Positions 1-9,076 are shown, numbered from the stretch's first letter. The stretch is 64,000 nucleotides of DNA from Phycisphaerae bacterium (GCA_030432905.1 JAUILU010000001.1:186001-250000), one strand, 5' to 3'. Notes: generated by a model from the letters alone, not told the origin. Numbers and translations: made by a program.

Positions 1-832
1 TGCGCTCGATCGCGTCGAGCCAAGCGACGGCTTCGATGGATCGTCCGAGTTCTTGGCAGCAGAGCGAAGCGCCGATCGATGCACGAGCGACATGTTCGTA
101 TTGCAGCAATCCGCTCTGTAGACGATCGTACGAGGCTTCTTCGCCGTCGCGAGCACTGAGGAGCCAGCCGAAGTGGCGAAGGGCTTTGCCCGCCCGAGAT
201 TTGTCCTCGGTCAGCATCGCGAGGTAGTACTCGCTCCAGCCCGCGTAGTAGAAGCCGAGCGACCGGTTCTGTCTGGCAGAAGCCAGGCGTTCGGTTGTTT
301 CTACTTCTTCATCTTCTTCGAGCCGCTGTGACATCTTGCGTTCGAGTGTCTGGACGTCGCGGTTTGCATCCTGCGCTATTGATAAGAACGTGACGGACGC
401 ATCACGCAGTATGCGTTCGGCTTGAGCGATCTCAGACTCTGAAGCCATCCGGATGCGGGCGCGTTCTGCGATTGTCTCGGCACGGATGTACGCTGCTTTG
501 CTGAGATTGATCCGCAGCTCCGCTGAATCGGATTCTGGGACGAGCCGCAAGAGATTCGCTGCTCGGTCTGACCAATACTTTCGGTCGGCCTCGTCTTCTG
601 CCGAATCGAGCAGGCTGACGTAGAGCTTGCCGAGCTTCTGTGCGATCTGTTCCCGCTGTGCTCCGGCTGCCCCGTCGAGTTGCTCGACCAGATGTTCCGC
701 AAGCAGGTCTTCGAGTGAATGGTCCAGCAGGTATGTTTCGAGCGCAGCGGTGGATTCTTGAGCCTCTGTGGCCAAGGTAAAGCCGCACACGGCGGCGAGC
801 AAGATGGACCCGAGCCTATTCCGGTGTGACAT
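1..832 (-). CDS. Secreted helical (TPR-like) protein, 3' end missing
   Basis: Reading leftwards from an ATG at 832 the frame stays open to the window edge, giving at least 277 residues. The protein begins with a Sec-type signal peptide (SILLAAVCGFTLATEAQ) and continues as charged, Ala/Leu/Glu-rich helical sequence with alternating short helices, which suggests TPR-like or coiled helical repeats. No catalytic motif is visible. The start overlaps the end of the preceding ExbD gene by 17 bases, so it is the sixth gene of the VWA-TolQ-TolR operon and is probably a periplasmic partner of that motor. The start is chosen because it yields the signal peptide directly. The family is not recognised and the C-terminus is not in the window. 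Confidence 0.75.
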   Translation of the reverse strand, partial: MSHRNRLGSILLAAVCGFTLATEAQESTAALETYLLDHSLEDLLAEHLVEQLDGAAGAQREQIAQKLGKLYVSLLDSAEDEADRKYWSDRAANLLRLVPESDSAELRINLSKAAYIRAETIAERARIRMASESEIAQAERILRDASVTFLSIAQDANRDVQTLERKMSQRLEEDEEVETTERLASARQNRSLGFYYAGWSEYYLAMLTEDKSRAGKALRHFGWLLSARDGEEASYDRLQSGLLQYEHVARASIGASLCCQELGRSIEAVAWLDAIER

Positions 833-1229
833 AGGTGAGTTTCTCATACCCGGCGTCGTGACAAGCCTGAAGCGCCGCGGCGGCTGCCCATACCGGCGCG
901 GTGTCGTCAACACTCAGAAAGACCCCCGCCTCTTTCGGAAGCTGCTTGAGCAAATCTGTGAGTTGTTCCTGAGTAGAAAGCCGTTGGTTGCCAACAACAA
1001 ACACGGGCGATGCGTCGTTGGCAAGGACATGCACAAGCTGAGGCTGGAGGTCAGAGGCTGCTGCTTCTTTGCTTTCCTGCTTGAGTGCCGCGGAAAGCTC
1101 GTCTTCGGGCATCGCCAGAGTTGTCGAGACGATGAAGTACACGAGAAGCAAAAAGAACACATCAATCATGCCGACCAGCGGGAGCCGGACGGGTCTGCGT
1201 TTGCCTTCTGAGAGCCTGGCGAACTTCAT
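816..1229 (-). CDS. ExbD/TolR family protein (second copy)
   Basis: This 137-residue protein has the ExbD/TolR layout: a short basic cytoplasmic start, one membrane helix near residues 18-40 carrying the conserved Asp (LVGMIDVFFLLLVYFIV), and a periplasmic domain of about 90 residues. In the family this Asp lies in the proton channel formed with ExbB/TolQ. It overlaps the first TolR-like gene by 4 bases and the next gene by 17, so it belongs to one tight operon with TolQ and the VWA protein. Having two different ExbD copies next to one ExbB is common in planctomycetes and suggests a heteromeric motor; that is inference. The periplasmic part is divergent from the neighbouring copy. Confidence 0.88.
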   Translation of the reverse strand: MKFARLSEGKRRPVRLPLVGMIDVFFLLLVYFIVSTTLAMPEDELSAALKQESKEAAASDLQPQLVHVLANDASPVFVVGNQRLSTQEQLTDLLKQLPKEAGVFLSVDDTAPVWAAAAALQACHDAGYEKLTYVTPE

Positions 1230-1645
1230 GATCCACCTCGTCTGGCCGGGGTGGTTGCGATGCGGTACGCGCGAACGCCGGCATTCGAGAGCTCGGCGCA
1301 GAGTTTGTTTAGATGCAGAGCAGGTCCCGAGCGTTCGGGCCGGATAAGGACCTCGGTGTTCGGGTCGCCGTGTAGAAGCTCGGCGGTGACCATGGCGATA
1401 AAGGCATCGAGAGAGAGCGTTTCGCCTTCAAGTCGGATGCTGCCGTTGGCCATGAGATCGACGACGATGTCGCCCGAGTTGTCGGCTTCTTCGAGTTGCT
1501 GGCCGACTTGTTGGGGTAGCTCGAGGGGTGTGCGGATCGACTGCGAGAACTGCGAGGTCACGAGGAAGAAAATGATAAGCAACATGACCACATCGATCAT
1601 GGGAGTCATATCAAACCCGTCATCTACGTGGCCGCGTTCTCTCAT
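1226..1645 (-). CDS. ExbD/TolR family protein (first copy)
   Basis: This 139-residue protein shows the canonical ExbD/TolR N-terminus: DMTPMIDVVMLLIIFFLV, with the proton-channel Asp inside the single transmembrane helix at about residues 15-35, followed by a periplasmic domain of about 100 residues. In ExbBD/TolQR motors this subunit couples proton flow to a periplasmic load. It overlaps the TolQ gene upstream and the second TolR copy downstream by 4 bases each, implying translational coupling. It is closer to the family consensus than the second copy. No TonB or TolA lies nearby; the operon instead starts with a membrane-anchored VWA protein. Confidence 0.92.
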   Translation of the reverse strand: MRERGHVDDGFDMTPMIDVVMLLIIFFLVTSQFSQSIRTPLELPQQVGQQLEEADNSGDIVVDLMANGSIRLEGETLSLDAFIAMVTAELLHGDPNTEVLIRPERSGPALHLNKLCAELSNAGVRAYRIATTPARRGGS

Positions 1646-2418
1646 GGTCTAGGTGCTGTCTGAACGGTCGCGGGCTGTCTTGCCGGCTGCTGGGGCTGCG
1701 GTGCCGCAGGCCTCTGCTGGGCGTTGGACTGATGGCTTTCGACAACGCCGAGCAGCTCCTCAGTCATCTCGCTGACATCGCTCGAGATCGAGTCGATTCG
1801 GTTGCGGAAGAACACGAGGCACGCAGAAACCGGGATGGCGACCACAAGCCCGAGCACAGTGGTGATGAGTGCTACCGCGATGCTGCCCGCGAGTTCGTCG
1901 GGTTTGGCAAAGCCGCCGGTTGAGCTACCGAGCGTGTTGAACGCGCCGACCATGCCGAGCACGGTGCCGAGGAGCCCGAGCATGGGCGAGACTGTTGCGA
2001 TGAGCGCGAGCCCCTCGGTGCTCCGGTAGAGTTTGGCGACCTGATCCTTGCCGGATTCTTCGAGTGCGCCTCGGAACTCGAGCAAGCCGAACGGCGAGCG
2101 GGCGCATCGGGCAAGTGCCGAGCCGAGGATACGAGTCAGGAAGCTGTCGTTGCTCGGCGCTTCGCAGAAGGCTCTGGCGTTGTCGAGCTCTCGTCTTGAA
2201 AGCAGCTCCTTGAGCCGATCGAACTGCTCTGCGGGCGCGAGCTTGCTCAGTCGCAACTGGATCGAGTGCATCACAACCAATGCGACCGCGGCGAACGAGA
2301 TCAGGATGATCAATAAGCCGATTGGGCCGCCAGAGGCGATGTGCTGAAGGATCGATTTGCCCTCGGTGCCGGCCTGGGCGATCACAAAGGAGCTTGAATA
2401 GGGAACAGACGCGATCAT
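1642..2418 (-). CDS. MotA/TolQ/ExbB proton channel family protein
   Basis: The 258-residue protein has three hydrophobic helices: near residues 28-50 (GPIGLLIILISFAAVALVV), near 135-160 and near 170-200. It also has the family signature around APMLGLLGTVLGMVGAF-like sequence (here SPMLGLLGTVLGMVGAF) and a Pro/Gln/Ala-rich cytoplasmic tail. The family forms a pentameric inner-membrane channel around ExbD/TolR helices and converts proton motive force into periplasmic work. It overlaps the upstream gene and the first TolR copy by 4 bases each. Together with two TolR proteins and a VWA protein it makes a Tol-like motor whose load is not a standard TonB or TolA. Confidence 0.93.
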   Translation of the reverse strand: MIASVPYSSSFVIAQAGTEGKSILQHIASGGPIGLLIILISFAAVALVVMHSIQLRLSKLAPAEQFDRLKELLSRRELDNARAFCEAPSNDSFLTRILGSALARCARSPFGLLEFRGALEESGKDQVAKLYRSTEGLALIATVSPMLGLLGTVLGMVGAFNTLGSSTGGFAKPDELAGSIAVALITTVLGLVVAIPVSACLVFFRNRIDSISSDVSEMTEELLGVVESHQSNAQQRPAAPQPQQPARQPATVQTAPRP

Positions 2419-3521
2419 GCATCCTCCTCATTGGTGTTCTGTGCGGCGATCCGCTCGTTGGCTTTGCGGATGAGTTGTTTCATTTCGGGAGATTGGGCCG
2501 CGTCGTGTGTGCGGTAAACGCGCTGGAATTCGGTTGCGAGCAGGATGGCCTCGTCTTCACGGCTCATCCTGTCAAGCGTGAGAGCGGACCTGCTCAGGCA
2601 TACCCCGGCAAGAAAGGGCTGGTTCTGGTGATACAGCGCCGGCACGTGCAAGAGCTCAACGATGCCGAGTCTGGACGACCTGTTGTCGGATTCTCGCAAG
2701 AGTGAATTTCCAACTGCGGCGTGGATCCATGCTCGCTGCCACTTCGGGATGTCTCGCTCGCTCCGGAGCTTGAGTGCGCCACGGAATTGCTCGCGGATCG
2801 GTGCGTCGCCGATTCGTGAAGCGACGATCTCGTACACGAACCGCACGCCGTCGTCGGCGGGTTCAAAGTCAGGAAGCGGTGCCTTGCCGTTAATCTGGAA
2901 CACTGCCGCGGTGACGTACAACTCGGCCAGCTGGCGTGTTCTTCGGTCGCCGTTCCATGCCGCGAAGTTGTCTGTGGCGATCCTCGAAGCCATGTTGGTC
3001 AGGCCCGAATCAGTTGACCAGATGGGCGGCAGCGATTGGTACAGCTTGAGGTTCTCGTCTAGTGCCTCCGATTGACTGACATCCGAACTGTTCAGCAGCA
3101 CACACAGGAACGGCTCGACCGCGAGTGCCTGTGCGCCTCGAGCGACTCTGCAGGTCAGGAGCCCGGTCGCTACTGCTTCGGACGTAGGGCCGACTTGAGT
3201 ACCGTACTTGGCGAAGGCCCTTTCGAGTAGCGGCTCCGCTGCAACGACATCCCCGCGTTCGAGGCGCGACAGCCCGCGCCAGGCGGTCTCGGCGTCGGTG
3301 AGGTAGTCACGAACCAAACCCGCGGCTTGCCCCCGGACATCGGCGATCTGATGCCAGCCGTACTCGAGCCGTTCTCCGTCGATAACCGCCACGAGTGATT
3401 GCTGGCTCGGAGTGACGACGTCGGCTTCGAAGATGCGTCCGCCGCGCAGGTACACTGTGCCAGGTTCGGCATGGGCAGCCGTGCTGAAGAGCATCAGCAT
3501 GCACAGAAGCAGGCGGATCAC
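2415..3521 (-). CDS. Secreted helical-repeat-like protein of the VWA-TolQR operon
   Basis: The protein has 368 residues and starts with a Sec signal peptide ending near residue 18 (LLLCMLMLFSTAAHA). The start codon is GTG, overlapping the stop of the VWA gene as GTGA, and this start gives an exact signal peptide. After a short beta-rich segment (VYLRGGRIFEADVV) most of the chain looks helical, with TPR-like pairs between residues 80 and 350. No catalytic motif is seen. It lies between the VWA gene and tolQ, which implies a periplasmic role in the same complex. The family is not recognised beyond this conserved neighbourhood. Confidence 0.8.
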   Translation of the reverse strand: MIRLLLCMLMLFSTAAHAEPGTVYLRGGRIFEADVVTPSQQSLVAVIDGERLEYGWHQIADVRGQAAGLVRDYLTDAETAWRGLSRLERGDVVAAEPLLERAFAKYGTQVGPTSEAVATGLLTCRVARGAQALAVEPFLCVLLNSSDVSQSEALDENLKLYQSLPPIWSTDSGLTNMASRIATDNFAAWNGDRRTRQLAELYVTAAVFQINGKAPLPDFEPADDGVRFVYEIVASRIGDAPIREQFRGALKLRSERDIPKWQRAWIHAAVGNSLLRESDNRSSRLGIVELLHVPALYHQNQPFLAGVCLSRSALTLDRMSREDEAILLATEFQRVYRTHDAAQSPEMKQLIRKANERIAAQNTNEEDA

Positions 3522-4495
3522 GGCGAAGTCCTCGAGATGTGCGTGTAGGTGCCGCCGGTGCTGTTGGCGATCTGTTTCATGACGGGTTCGGCGCTTCTGG
3601 TCATGAACGTGATGCAGTGGACGGGCACCGGTCTGTCTTTGTTCCGGCGGATGATGATGTCCGCGATGCCCTCGTCGAACTCGCCGTCGGTCATGAAGTA
3701 GATCGCGTCTGGTCTCGGTCGGATGTCATAGACCATCTCGAACGCAGGCATCGGCTTTGTGGCGCCGAGTGGCGCAAGCTTGGTGATTGAGCTTCGTGCC
3801 CAACGTTTGCCCGCGGCAGTCGCGTCTGTCCACTTGCGACGGTCGCCGAGCGGGTACGCGGTGTCCGAGTAGAGCACGACGAAGAACGACACGTGGTCGG
3901 GCATCGCACTGATCGATTTACTCAATTCCGCCTGCATCGCGTCGATCCGGCCCTCGCGGTCCATTGAGCCGGAGACGTCAACGATGTACGCGAATCGGTT
4001 GCCCCGAGCCTCGATGCCGAAGAAGCTTGCCCCGCCTGTTCCAGAGCCGCCGGTGTTCTGGTTCGGGATGCCCGACGAGAGGTCACCCCCACCGGCGGTG
4101 ATGTCGGCTTCGAGTCTGCCCTCGGGCTCGATCATCTCGGTCAGCGACGCGTCCAGGAGCGGGTCGAGTGATTCGGGAAGTTCCTGCTCCAGCAGTTCCT
4201 CAGAGTTTGGCTCATCGACCGACAGTTCCTCGGATTGGAAGGCGTCAAGATCCGACTCGCTCATGACGGCGAACTCGACCGCCGGGCCCGCGCTCTGGAC
4301 ATTGCCTCCGCCGGTCGAGGTGACGACCAACGCAGCGATGATGAACAGGATTATGTGAACCAACAGAGACAGGAGCATCCCCGCGATCGAGGCCCGGAGG
4401 AACCACCGTTTGAGCTGCTCGGCGAAGGTTGGGGATTCGACGATGCCTGCTGAGTCTGGTTCAACGGCTGCGGGTTGTGTGGTAGGTTCTGTCAT
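3518..4495 (-). CDS. Membrane-anchored VWA-domain protein
   Basis: The 325-residue protein has a cytoplasmic start, one transmembrane helix near residues 34-57 (GMLLSLLVHIILFIIAALVV), an acidic Glu/Ser-rich linker, a Gly-rich stretch, and a von Willebrand factor A domain from about residue 165 to the end. The metal-ion-dependent adhesion site is recognisable: DVSGSM near residue 172 and MTDGEFD further on. The layout (short cytoplasmic part, one helix, long periplasmic linker, terminal domain) mimics TonB/TolA but ends in a VWA module. It is the first gene of the operon. An ATG further upstream in frame (4615) would add about 40 residues without family features, so 4495 was preferred. Confidence 0.87.
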   Translation of the reverse strand: MTEPTTQPAAVEPDSAGIVESPTFAEQLKRWFLRASIAGMLLSLLVHIILFIIAALVVTSTGGGNVQSAGPAVEFAVMSESDLDAFQSEELSVDEPNSEELLEQELPESLDPLLDASLTEMIEPEGRLEADITAGGGDLSSGIPNQNTGGSGTGGASFFGIEARGNRFAYIVDVSGSMDREGRIDAMQAELSKSISAMPDHVSFFVVLYSDTAYPLGDRRKWTDATAAGKRWARSSITKLAPLGATKPMPAFEMVYDIRPRPDAIYFMTDGEFDEGIADIIIRRNKDRPVPVHCITFMTRSAEPVMKQIANSTGGTYTHISRTSP

Positions 4496-4692
4496 AGACG
4501 AGGTGTACGGCGGCTGGTCGCTGCTTCCTTGCTTGACCGGGTCATTCTGTCTGACGGTGCCGGCGGCGAATGGTTCCCAAACGCCAAGGAGGCCGACCCC
4601 GGGTCCTCTGCCCAAGACATCGTACCATAACGCCCACTCCGGGCACTTTCTCAGGGTCTATGCTCGTCTTGGAAAGAATGGGACCCACCACT

Positions 4693-5415
4693 ATGACCAC
4701 CGACCAGCCTCAGCGAATCCTCCTCAAACTCAGCGGCGAGGCCTTCTGCGGCCCAGGCGGCTTCGGGATCGACCCCAAGCAGCTCGATCTGATCGCCTCC
4801 GAGATCAAGGCGGCTTCGAGCCTAGGTGCTCAGCTCGCGGTCGTCGTCGGCGGAGGCAACATCATCCGAGGGGCCGAGCTTGCCGAGGCGGGCGATATCG
4901 AGCAGGGCACAGCCGACTACATGGGCATGCTGGGCACCGTGATGAACGGCATGGCGCTGCGTGAGAAACTGGTCTCGATCGGTGTCGATTCACGGGTCAT
5001 GTCGGCTCTGGATATCAAGTCGGTCGCCGAGCCGTTCATCAAAAACCGGGCCATCCGCCACCTCGAAAAGGGCCGGGTTGTGGTTCTGGTCGCGGGAACG
5101 GGCAATCCATTCTTTACAACCGACACCTGTGCCGCGTTGAGAGCGACCGAGCTTGGCTGCACCCAGCTGCTCAAAGCCACCAAGGTCGACGGCATCTACA
5201 CCGCCGATCCGAAAACCGATCCGTCGGCGACCCGCTACGAGCGCGTGACGTTCGACCAGGCACTCGCCGAAGGGCTTGCGGTGATGGACGTCACCGCCTT
5301 TGCGATGTGCCGAGAGCATGACATCCCCATCCGTGTGTTCCAGTTCGACATCCCGGGCAACATCGCCAAGGTGGTTGCGGGCGAGTCGATCGGTACACTC
5401 GTAGAGAGCGAATAA
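4693..5415 (+). CDS. pyrH: Uridylate kinase (UMP kinase)
   Basis: PyrH phosphorylates UMP to UDP with ATP, the first step from UMP towards UTP and CTP. The 240-residue product matches the family length. It carries RILLKLSGEAF at the N-terminus, the glycine-rich VVVGGGNIIRG loop, TTDTCAALRATELGC, and KATKVDGIYTADPKTDP, all typical of bacterial UMP kinases of the amino-acid-kinase fold. The ATG at 4693 is chosen because it puts the first strand where it sits in relatives; in-frame ATGs at 4660 and 4678 exist. It is followed 28 bases later by frr, the common pyrH-frr pair, and is divergent from the VWA operon. Confidence 0.97.
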   Translation: MTTDQPQRILLKLSGEAFCGPGGFGIDPKQLDLIASEIKAASSLGAQLAVVVGGGNIIRGAELAEAGDIEQGTADYMGMLGTVMNGMALREKLVSIGVDSRVMSALDIKSVAEPFIKNRAIRHLEKGRVVVLVAGTGNPFFTTDTCAALRATELGCTQLLKATKVDGIYTADPKTDPSATRYERVTFDQALAEGLAVMDVTAFAMCREHDIPIRVFQFDIPGNIAKVVAGESIGTLVESE

Positions 5416-5443
5416 CCATCCGTTAGATCCGAAGGAACGAACC

Positions 5444-6013
5444 ATGAACGATCCAGATTCAATTCTGCTGCACACCGAAGAGTTGATGACCAAGGCCGTG
5501 GACTACCTCGATCACGAGTTCCAGGGCCTGCGTGGCGGCCGGGCATCGACCGCTCTCGTCGAGTACATCAAGGTTGACTACTACGGCGCCCCCACTGACA
5601 TGAAAGCGATCGCCGCGATCAGCACACCCGAGGCGACCCAGATCCTCATCAAGCCCTTCGACGGCAACGCGATCGGCGAGATTCGCAAGGCTCTTGAAGA
5701 GTCCGATCTCGGCCTCAACCCGCAGGTGGACGGCAAGCAGATCAGGCTCAACATCCCGCCGCTCTCGACCGATCGACGCAAGCAGCTCGTCGCCAAGGCG
5801 AAGAAGATGACCGAGGACGCCAAGGTCGTGATCCGAAACGCTCGCCGTGACGGCAACAAGCAAGCCGACGCACTTGGCAAGGGCGATGGCCACATCTCAG
5901 AAGACGAGGTTTCGACCCTCAAGGACGAGATCCAGGACCTGCTGAAGAAGTACGAGTCCATGGTCGAGAAGAAGGTTGACGAGAAGTCCAAAGAGATCAT
6001 GTCCGTCAACTAA
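5444..6013 (+). CDS. frr: Ribosome recycling factor
   Basis: This 189-residue protein is ribosome recycling factor, which with EF-G splits post-termination ribosomes in the cytoplasm. Recognisable family blocks are the FQGLRGGRAST segment, VDYYGAPTDM, and the region NIPPLSTDRRKQLVAKAKKM, followed by conserved charged helices at the C-terminus. The length is close to the usual 185 residues. A Shine-Dalgarno-like GAAGGAA lies about 10 bases before the ATG. It is the second gene of a pyrH-frr unit and is closed by a strong bidirectional terminator. Confidence 0.98.
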   Translation: MNDPDSILLHTEELMTKAVDYLDHEFQGLRGGRASTALVEYIKVDYYGAPTDMKAIAAISTPEATQILIKPFDGNAIGEIRKALEESDLGLNPQVDGKQIRLNIPPLSTDRRKQLVAKAKKMTEDAKVVIRNARRDGNKQADALGKGDGHISEDEVSTLKDEIQDLLKKYESMVEKKVDEKSKEIMSVN

Positions 6014-6027
6014 GATCCGATTCTCAG

Positions 6028-6075
6028 TCAAAAACAACAGCGGCCGTCCCGATGAAGGACGGCCGCTTTCTTTTG
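6028..6075. terminator. Bidirectional rho-independent terminator between frr and sppA
   Basis: A perfect 10-base inverted repeat, GCGGCCGTCC at 6040-6049 and GGACGGCCGC at 6057-6066, encloses a 7-base loop. It is followed by a T-rich run on the plus strand (6067-6074) and preceded by an A-rich run (6030-6038) that becomes a T-run on the minus strand. It can therefore stop transcription from frr and from convergent sppA. Confidence 0.92.
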
Positions 6076-6098
6076 TACTCGTTGTGAGAACTACGGTC

Positions 6099-7892
6099 TT
6101 ACTTGATGACAAGTACCGCCGGGTCAAGCAGCATGACCGGTTGGTTCTGCAGCATGACCGTGGCATCGATGCGTTGCTTCACAACGGGCCATGCCTGCGG
6201 GCCGACGATCTTCTGCACGACCTGGGCAACTCCGTCGATCGGCGAGGCGACCATGCCGCCGCTGAACTGCTCAAGAAGCTGGTCGAGACTCATGGGTCCG
6301 GGGTAGTCGAGCACGTCGTATTTAGCGAGGTCGAGTTCCTCAGCCATGTCCTCGATGGTGTCGGTGAGCGAGCCGATCTCGTCGGCCATGTTTAGGTCGA
6401 GCGCCTTGTCACCGGTAAAGAGCCGGCCCTCGGCGGTCTTGCCGAGTTCGATCCCGTCCCGGCCATCGGTGACGCGGCTGGTAAACAGGTTGTAGGTCTC
6501 GGTCATCATGTCGCGGACGACAGTGCGCTGGGCTTCATCCCATGGCTTGCTACTGCCAAAGAGAGCCGCGTGCGGGCCTCGTCCCCGGCCGACGACGTTG
6601 ATGTGAACTTTGTCGTAGACCCCGGCCGTTGCGACTTTACCGCCGACGACACCGATCGAACCAACTACCGAAGACGGGTTGACGTAGATCTTGTCTCCCG
6701 CGACCGCGATGTAGTAGCCGCCCGAGGCTGCCATCGAGCCGACGCTGACATAGACGGGCTTGTCTTCCGCAACGTCCCGCGCGGCGCGCCAGATGACCTC
6801 ACTCGCTGTGGCAGATCCGCCGGGAGAGTTGATGCGGATGACCACGCCCTTGACGTCGTCATCGTCTTCGAGTTCCTTGAGGATGCCCCTGATGGTTCGG
6901 CTGCCGACCGCGGATGAGCCGAACAGACCGCCCTCGGTCGAGTCGCCGTCCATGATGACGCCGTCGATGTGGACGACCGCGATGGTCGGCCTGGTCGGGT
7001 TGTTCGACGGGTCCTTCGAGAGCATCGAGAACATGGCAAACGGGTTTGACGGGTCGATGGTCATGCCTGCGTTTGATTCGATGAGGCTTGTGTTCCAGCG
7101 GATCGGATCGCCGAGGTCATCCTCGAGCATGTCCTCGAGTCTGCCGAGGTTGGCTGTGCGATCGAGAAGACCGAGTTCAACACTGGTTTCTGCTGAGGTG
7201 TAGAAGGCTTTCTCCATGGCCTTGTCGAGTTCTTCCGAGGAGAGCCCGTTGCCGTCCATGAGCGAGCCGCGGATGTTGCTGTACATGCTGTCGAGGAGCT
7301 GGGAGATGTTCTCTTCCCACGGCGCGCTCGGTTCTGTGCGGGTGTAGGTCTCGTCGGCGCCCTTGTACTGGCCGACCTGCTCGAAACTCGCCTCGGCACC
7401 GATCCATTTGAACATGTCGTTCAGGTAGTACTGCTCCATGTAGAGACCGGGCAGAGAAACGGGGCTGCCGTGGTGGACGATTGACTCGTCAGCAGCGGCG
7501 GCGAGCATGAGACCAGTCGTCGAGTACGAATCAGCGACAACATAGATCTTCTTGCCTGCGTCTTGAGCGATCTGGAACGCGCTGCGGAGTTCTTCGACAT
7601 GCGACGCACCGATCGCGGCATCATCAAGCTTCACCACGAGCGCCCGAAGATCGTCATCCTCGGCCGCGGCCTTGATCCCAAGAACCAGAGAACGGAGCGT
7701 CGGGGTAGCTTCACCCGAGAGCCAGTCGAAGGGGCCGGGACGTTCGCTGGGGGTGCCTGCGATCGTGATCACGCCGACCTCGGCGCGGTTGGATCTATTG
7801 GAGCTCGATTTCTTTGCCGACTGAGAAACCGCCGGCAGTGCGATCGCCGCCGCACCAGCCAGGGCAATAAGACTCGAGATTGAACGCTTCAT
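6099..7892 (-). CDS. sppA: Signal peptide peptidase SppA, long (67K) type
   Basis: SppA is a membrane-associated serine protease that degrades released signal peptides with a Ser-Lys dyad. The 597-residue protein has the long two-domain form: an N-terminal ClpP-like half containing the probable general-base Lys in GQYKGADE near residue 176, and a C-terminal half with RINSPGGSATASEV followed by MAASGGYYIA, whose Ser near residue 389 is the expected nucleophile. The protein begins with a hydrophobic signal or anchor segment (SLIALAGAAAIALPAVS). The ATG at 7892 has AGGAGG six bases upstream, which decides this start over a longer frame. Transcription ends at the terminator shared with frr. Confidence 0.95.
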   Translation of the reverse strand: MKRSISSLIALAGAAAIALPAVSQSAKKSSSNRSNRAEVGVITIAGTPSERPGPFDWLSGEATPTLRSLVLGIKAAAEDDDLRALVVKLDDAAIGASHVEELRSAFQIAQDAGKKIYVVADSYSTTGLMLAAAADESIVHHGSPVSLPGLYMEQYYLNDMFKWIGAEASFEQVGQYKGADETYTRTEPSAPWEENISQLLDSMYSNIRGSLMDGNGLSSEELDKAMEKAFYTSAETSVELGLLDRTANLGRLEDMLEDDLGDPIRWNTSLIESNAGMTIDPSNPFAMFSMLSKDPSNNPTRPTIAVVHIDGVIMDGDSTEGGLFGSSAVGSRTIRGILKELEDDDDVKGVVIRINSPGGSATASEVIWRAARDVAEDKPVYVSVGSMAASGGYYIAVAGDKIYVNPSSVVGSIGVVGGKVATAGVYDKVHINVVGRGRGPHAALFGSSKPWDEAQRTVVRDMMTETYNLFTSRVTDGRDGIELGKTAEGRLFTGDKALDLNMADEIGSLTDTIEDMAEELDLAKYDVLDYPGPMSLDQLLEQFSGGMVASPIDGVAQVVQKIVGPQAWPVVKQRIDATVMLQNQPVMLLDPAVLVIK

Positions 7893-8024
7893 GGTGGCCT
7901 CCTGCTGCCTGTGTTGTTGAGAGTCTACCGGGTCATCGGCTAGCCGCCGCACCCTGCGGTAGCTATCCGGTCTAGATCGCCGTGATGGATTGGATAACTA
8001 CCCCGCATATCAGATTGTTCGTAT

Positions 8025-9002
8025 TCACTGCGACTGAGTTTCAGGTGATCCAGAGATCGATTCCTTGCGGATTACTTCGCCTAGCGACCTTGGTTTCCGC
8101 CGTATCACGGGGTAGAGGCGGATCGAATCCCAGAACATGCCACCAAACCCCACCGCGATCATCGCCGAGCCGATGACGACGAAGGCCATCCAGATGGTCG
8201 TCAAAGCGACACTTTCGAGTGCTGGCCATTGGAGTGAGAGATAGTGCAATATGTCACCAAGCAGTGAAATGACGACCGCCGCGGCAAACGCCAGCAGAGT
8301 CTGTCGAGTCAGCTGGCCGGTTCGCATCAGCACGGAGCGAGCAGCGAATCCTCGGACCGCGGGGCGAAGCAGCAGCGCGATACAAAGGATGAGCAAGCCG
8401 ATGAGGATCCGTTTCTCTACTCTCTCGCGGACCGCGAGCAAATCACCGAAGTATGGTGAACCGTGCACGACATCGAAACGGGCGTGCAGATTCCACAGCA
8501 GGTATACAAGCGGCGCATACAGCAATGCTGCAACTGTGGAACAGATCGTGGTCGAGGTGCGGATTGCTTTGTGGGGTCGGATAAAGGCAATCGTGCCGAG
8601 CCCGCTGAGTCCGGCGAATATCGGAATGAGCACGCCGAATTGCAGGAAGTTTGTGTTGACACCCAGAAGCGAGACAACGGCATCACCGGCACGCAGCGCC
8701 GCGACAACAAGGATGGCGATGAACGCGGCTCCGCTCCACATCAACAAACCCAACGCTGAGAGCACCGGCCACTTGAGCGGCTCGAATGATGACGCGTTCG
8801 GATCGACGATGGCAAGGAGCGTGGCACGGACGGGGACGCCGCACTCGGGGCACGCGCCAGTCACCGAGAGGCCGGTCAGGTCGTACTTGCACGACCAGCA
8901 CAGGAGATCCCCGGAGAGCACCGCGGCGAGATCGGCGGACGGGATATTCTCAGCGGATAAGTTGTTGTCCGCCGACGGGTTGTCGTGTTGGGGGTCATCC
9001 AT
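8025..9002 (-). CDS. Zinc-ribbon multi-helix membrane protein
   Basis: The 325-residue protein begins with a hydrophilic segment containing a four-cysteine zinc ribbon, CWSCKYDLTGLSVTGACPEC, near residues 35-55. It is followed by about five to six hydrophobic helices (for example near residues 85-105, 115-140, 155-180, 225-245, 265-285 and 295-320). The arrangement C-x2-C-x(12)-C-x2-C before transmembrane helices is frequent in planctomycete membrane proteins of unknown role. The gene is divergent from the MoxR gene with 74 bases between. The ATG at 9002 is preferred over an in-frame GTG at 9059, although no clear ribosome binding site is seen for either. Function is not known. Confidence 0.78.
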   Translation of the reverse strand: MDDPQHDNPSADNNLSAENIPSADLAAVLSGDLLCWSCKYDLTGLSVTGACPECGVPVRATLLAIVDPNASSFEPLKWPVLSALGLLMWSGAAFIAILVVAALRAGDAVVSLLGVNTNFLQFGVLIPIFAGLSGLGTIAFIRPHKAIRTSTTICSTVAALLYAPLVYLLWNLHARFDVVHGSPYFGDLLAVRERVEKRILIGLLILCIALLLRPAVRGFAARSVLMRTGQLTRQTLLAFAAAVVISLLGDILHYLSLQWPALESVALTTIWMAFVVIGSAMIAVGFGGMFWDSIRLYPVIRRKPRSLGEVIRKESISGSPETQSQ

Positions 9003-9076
9003 AAGAGAACAGGCGGGATCATAGACTCCAGAGCCGATACCATGATTCGCAAGAACCACGAGTGAGACCTGTCCCG

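Noticed and set aside
4496-4692. Promoter boxes in the pyrH/VWA divergent spacer
   Set aside because: Several weak TTG and TA-rich hexamers exist, but none has both a fair -35 and -10 at 16-18 bases.
7893-8024. Small hairpin CCGC/GCGG as a terminator before sppA
   Set aside because: The stem is only four solid pairs and has no T-run, so it was not called.
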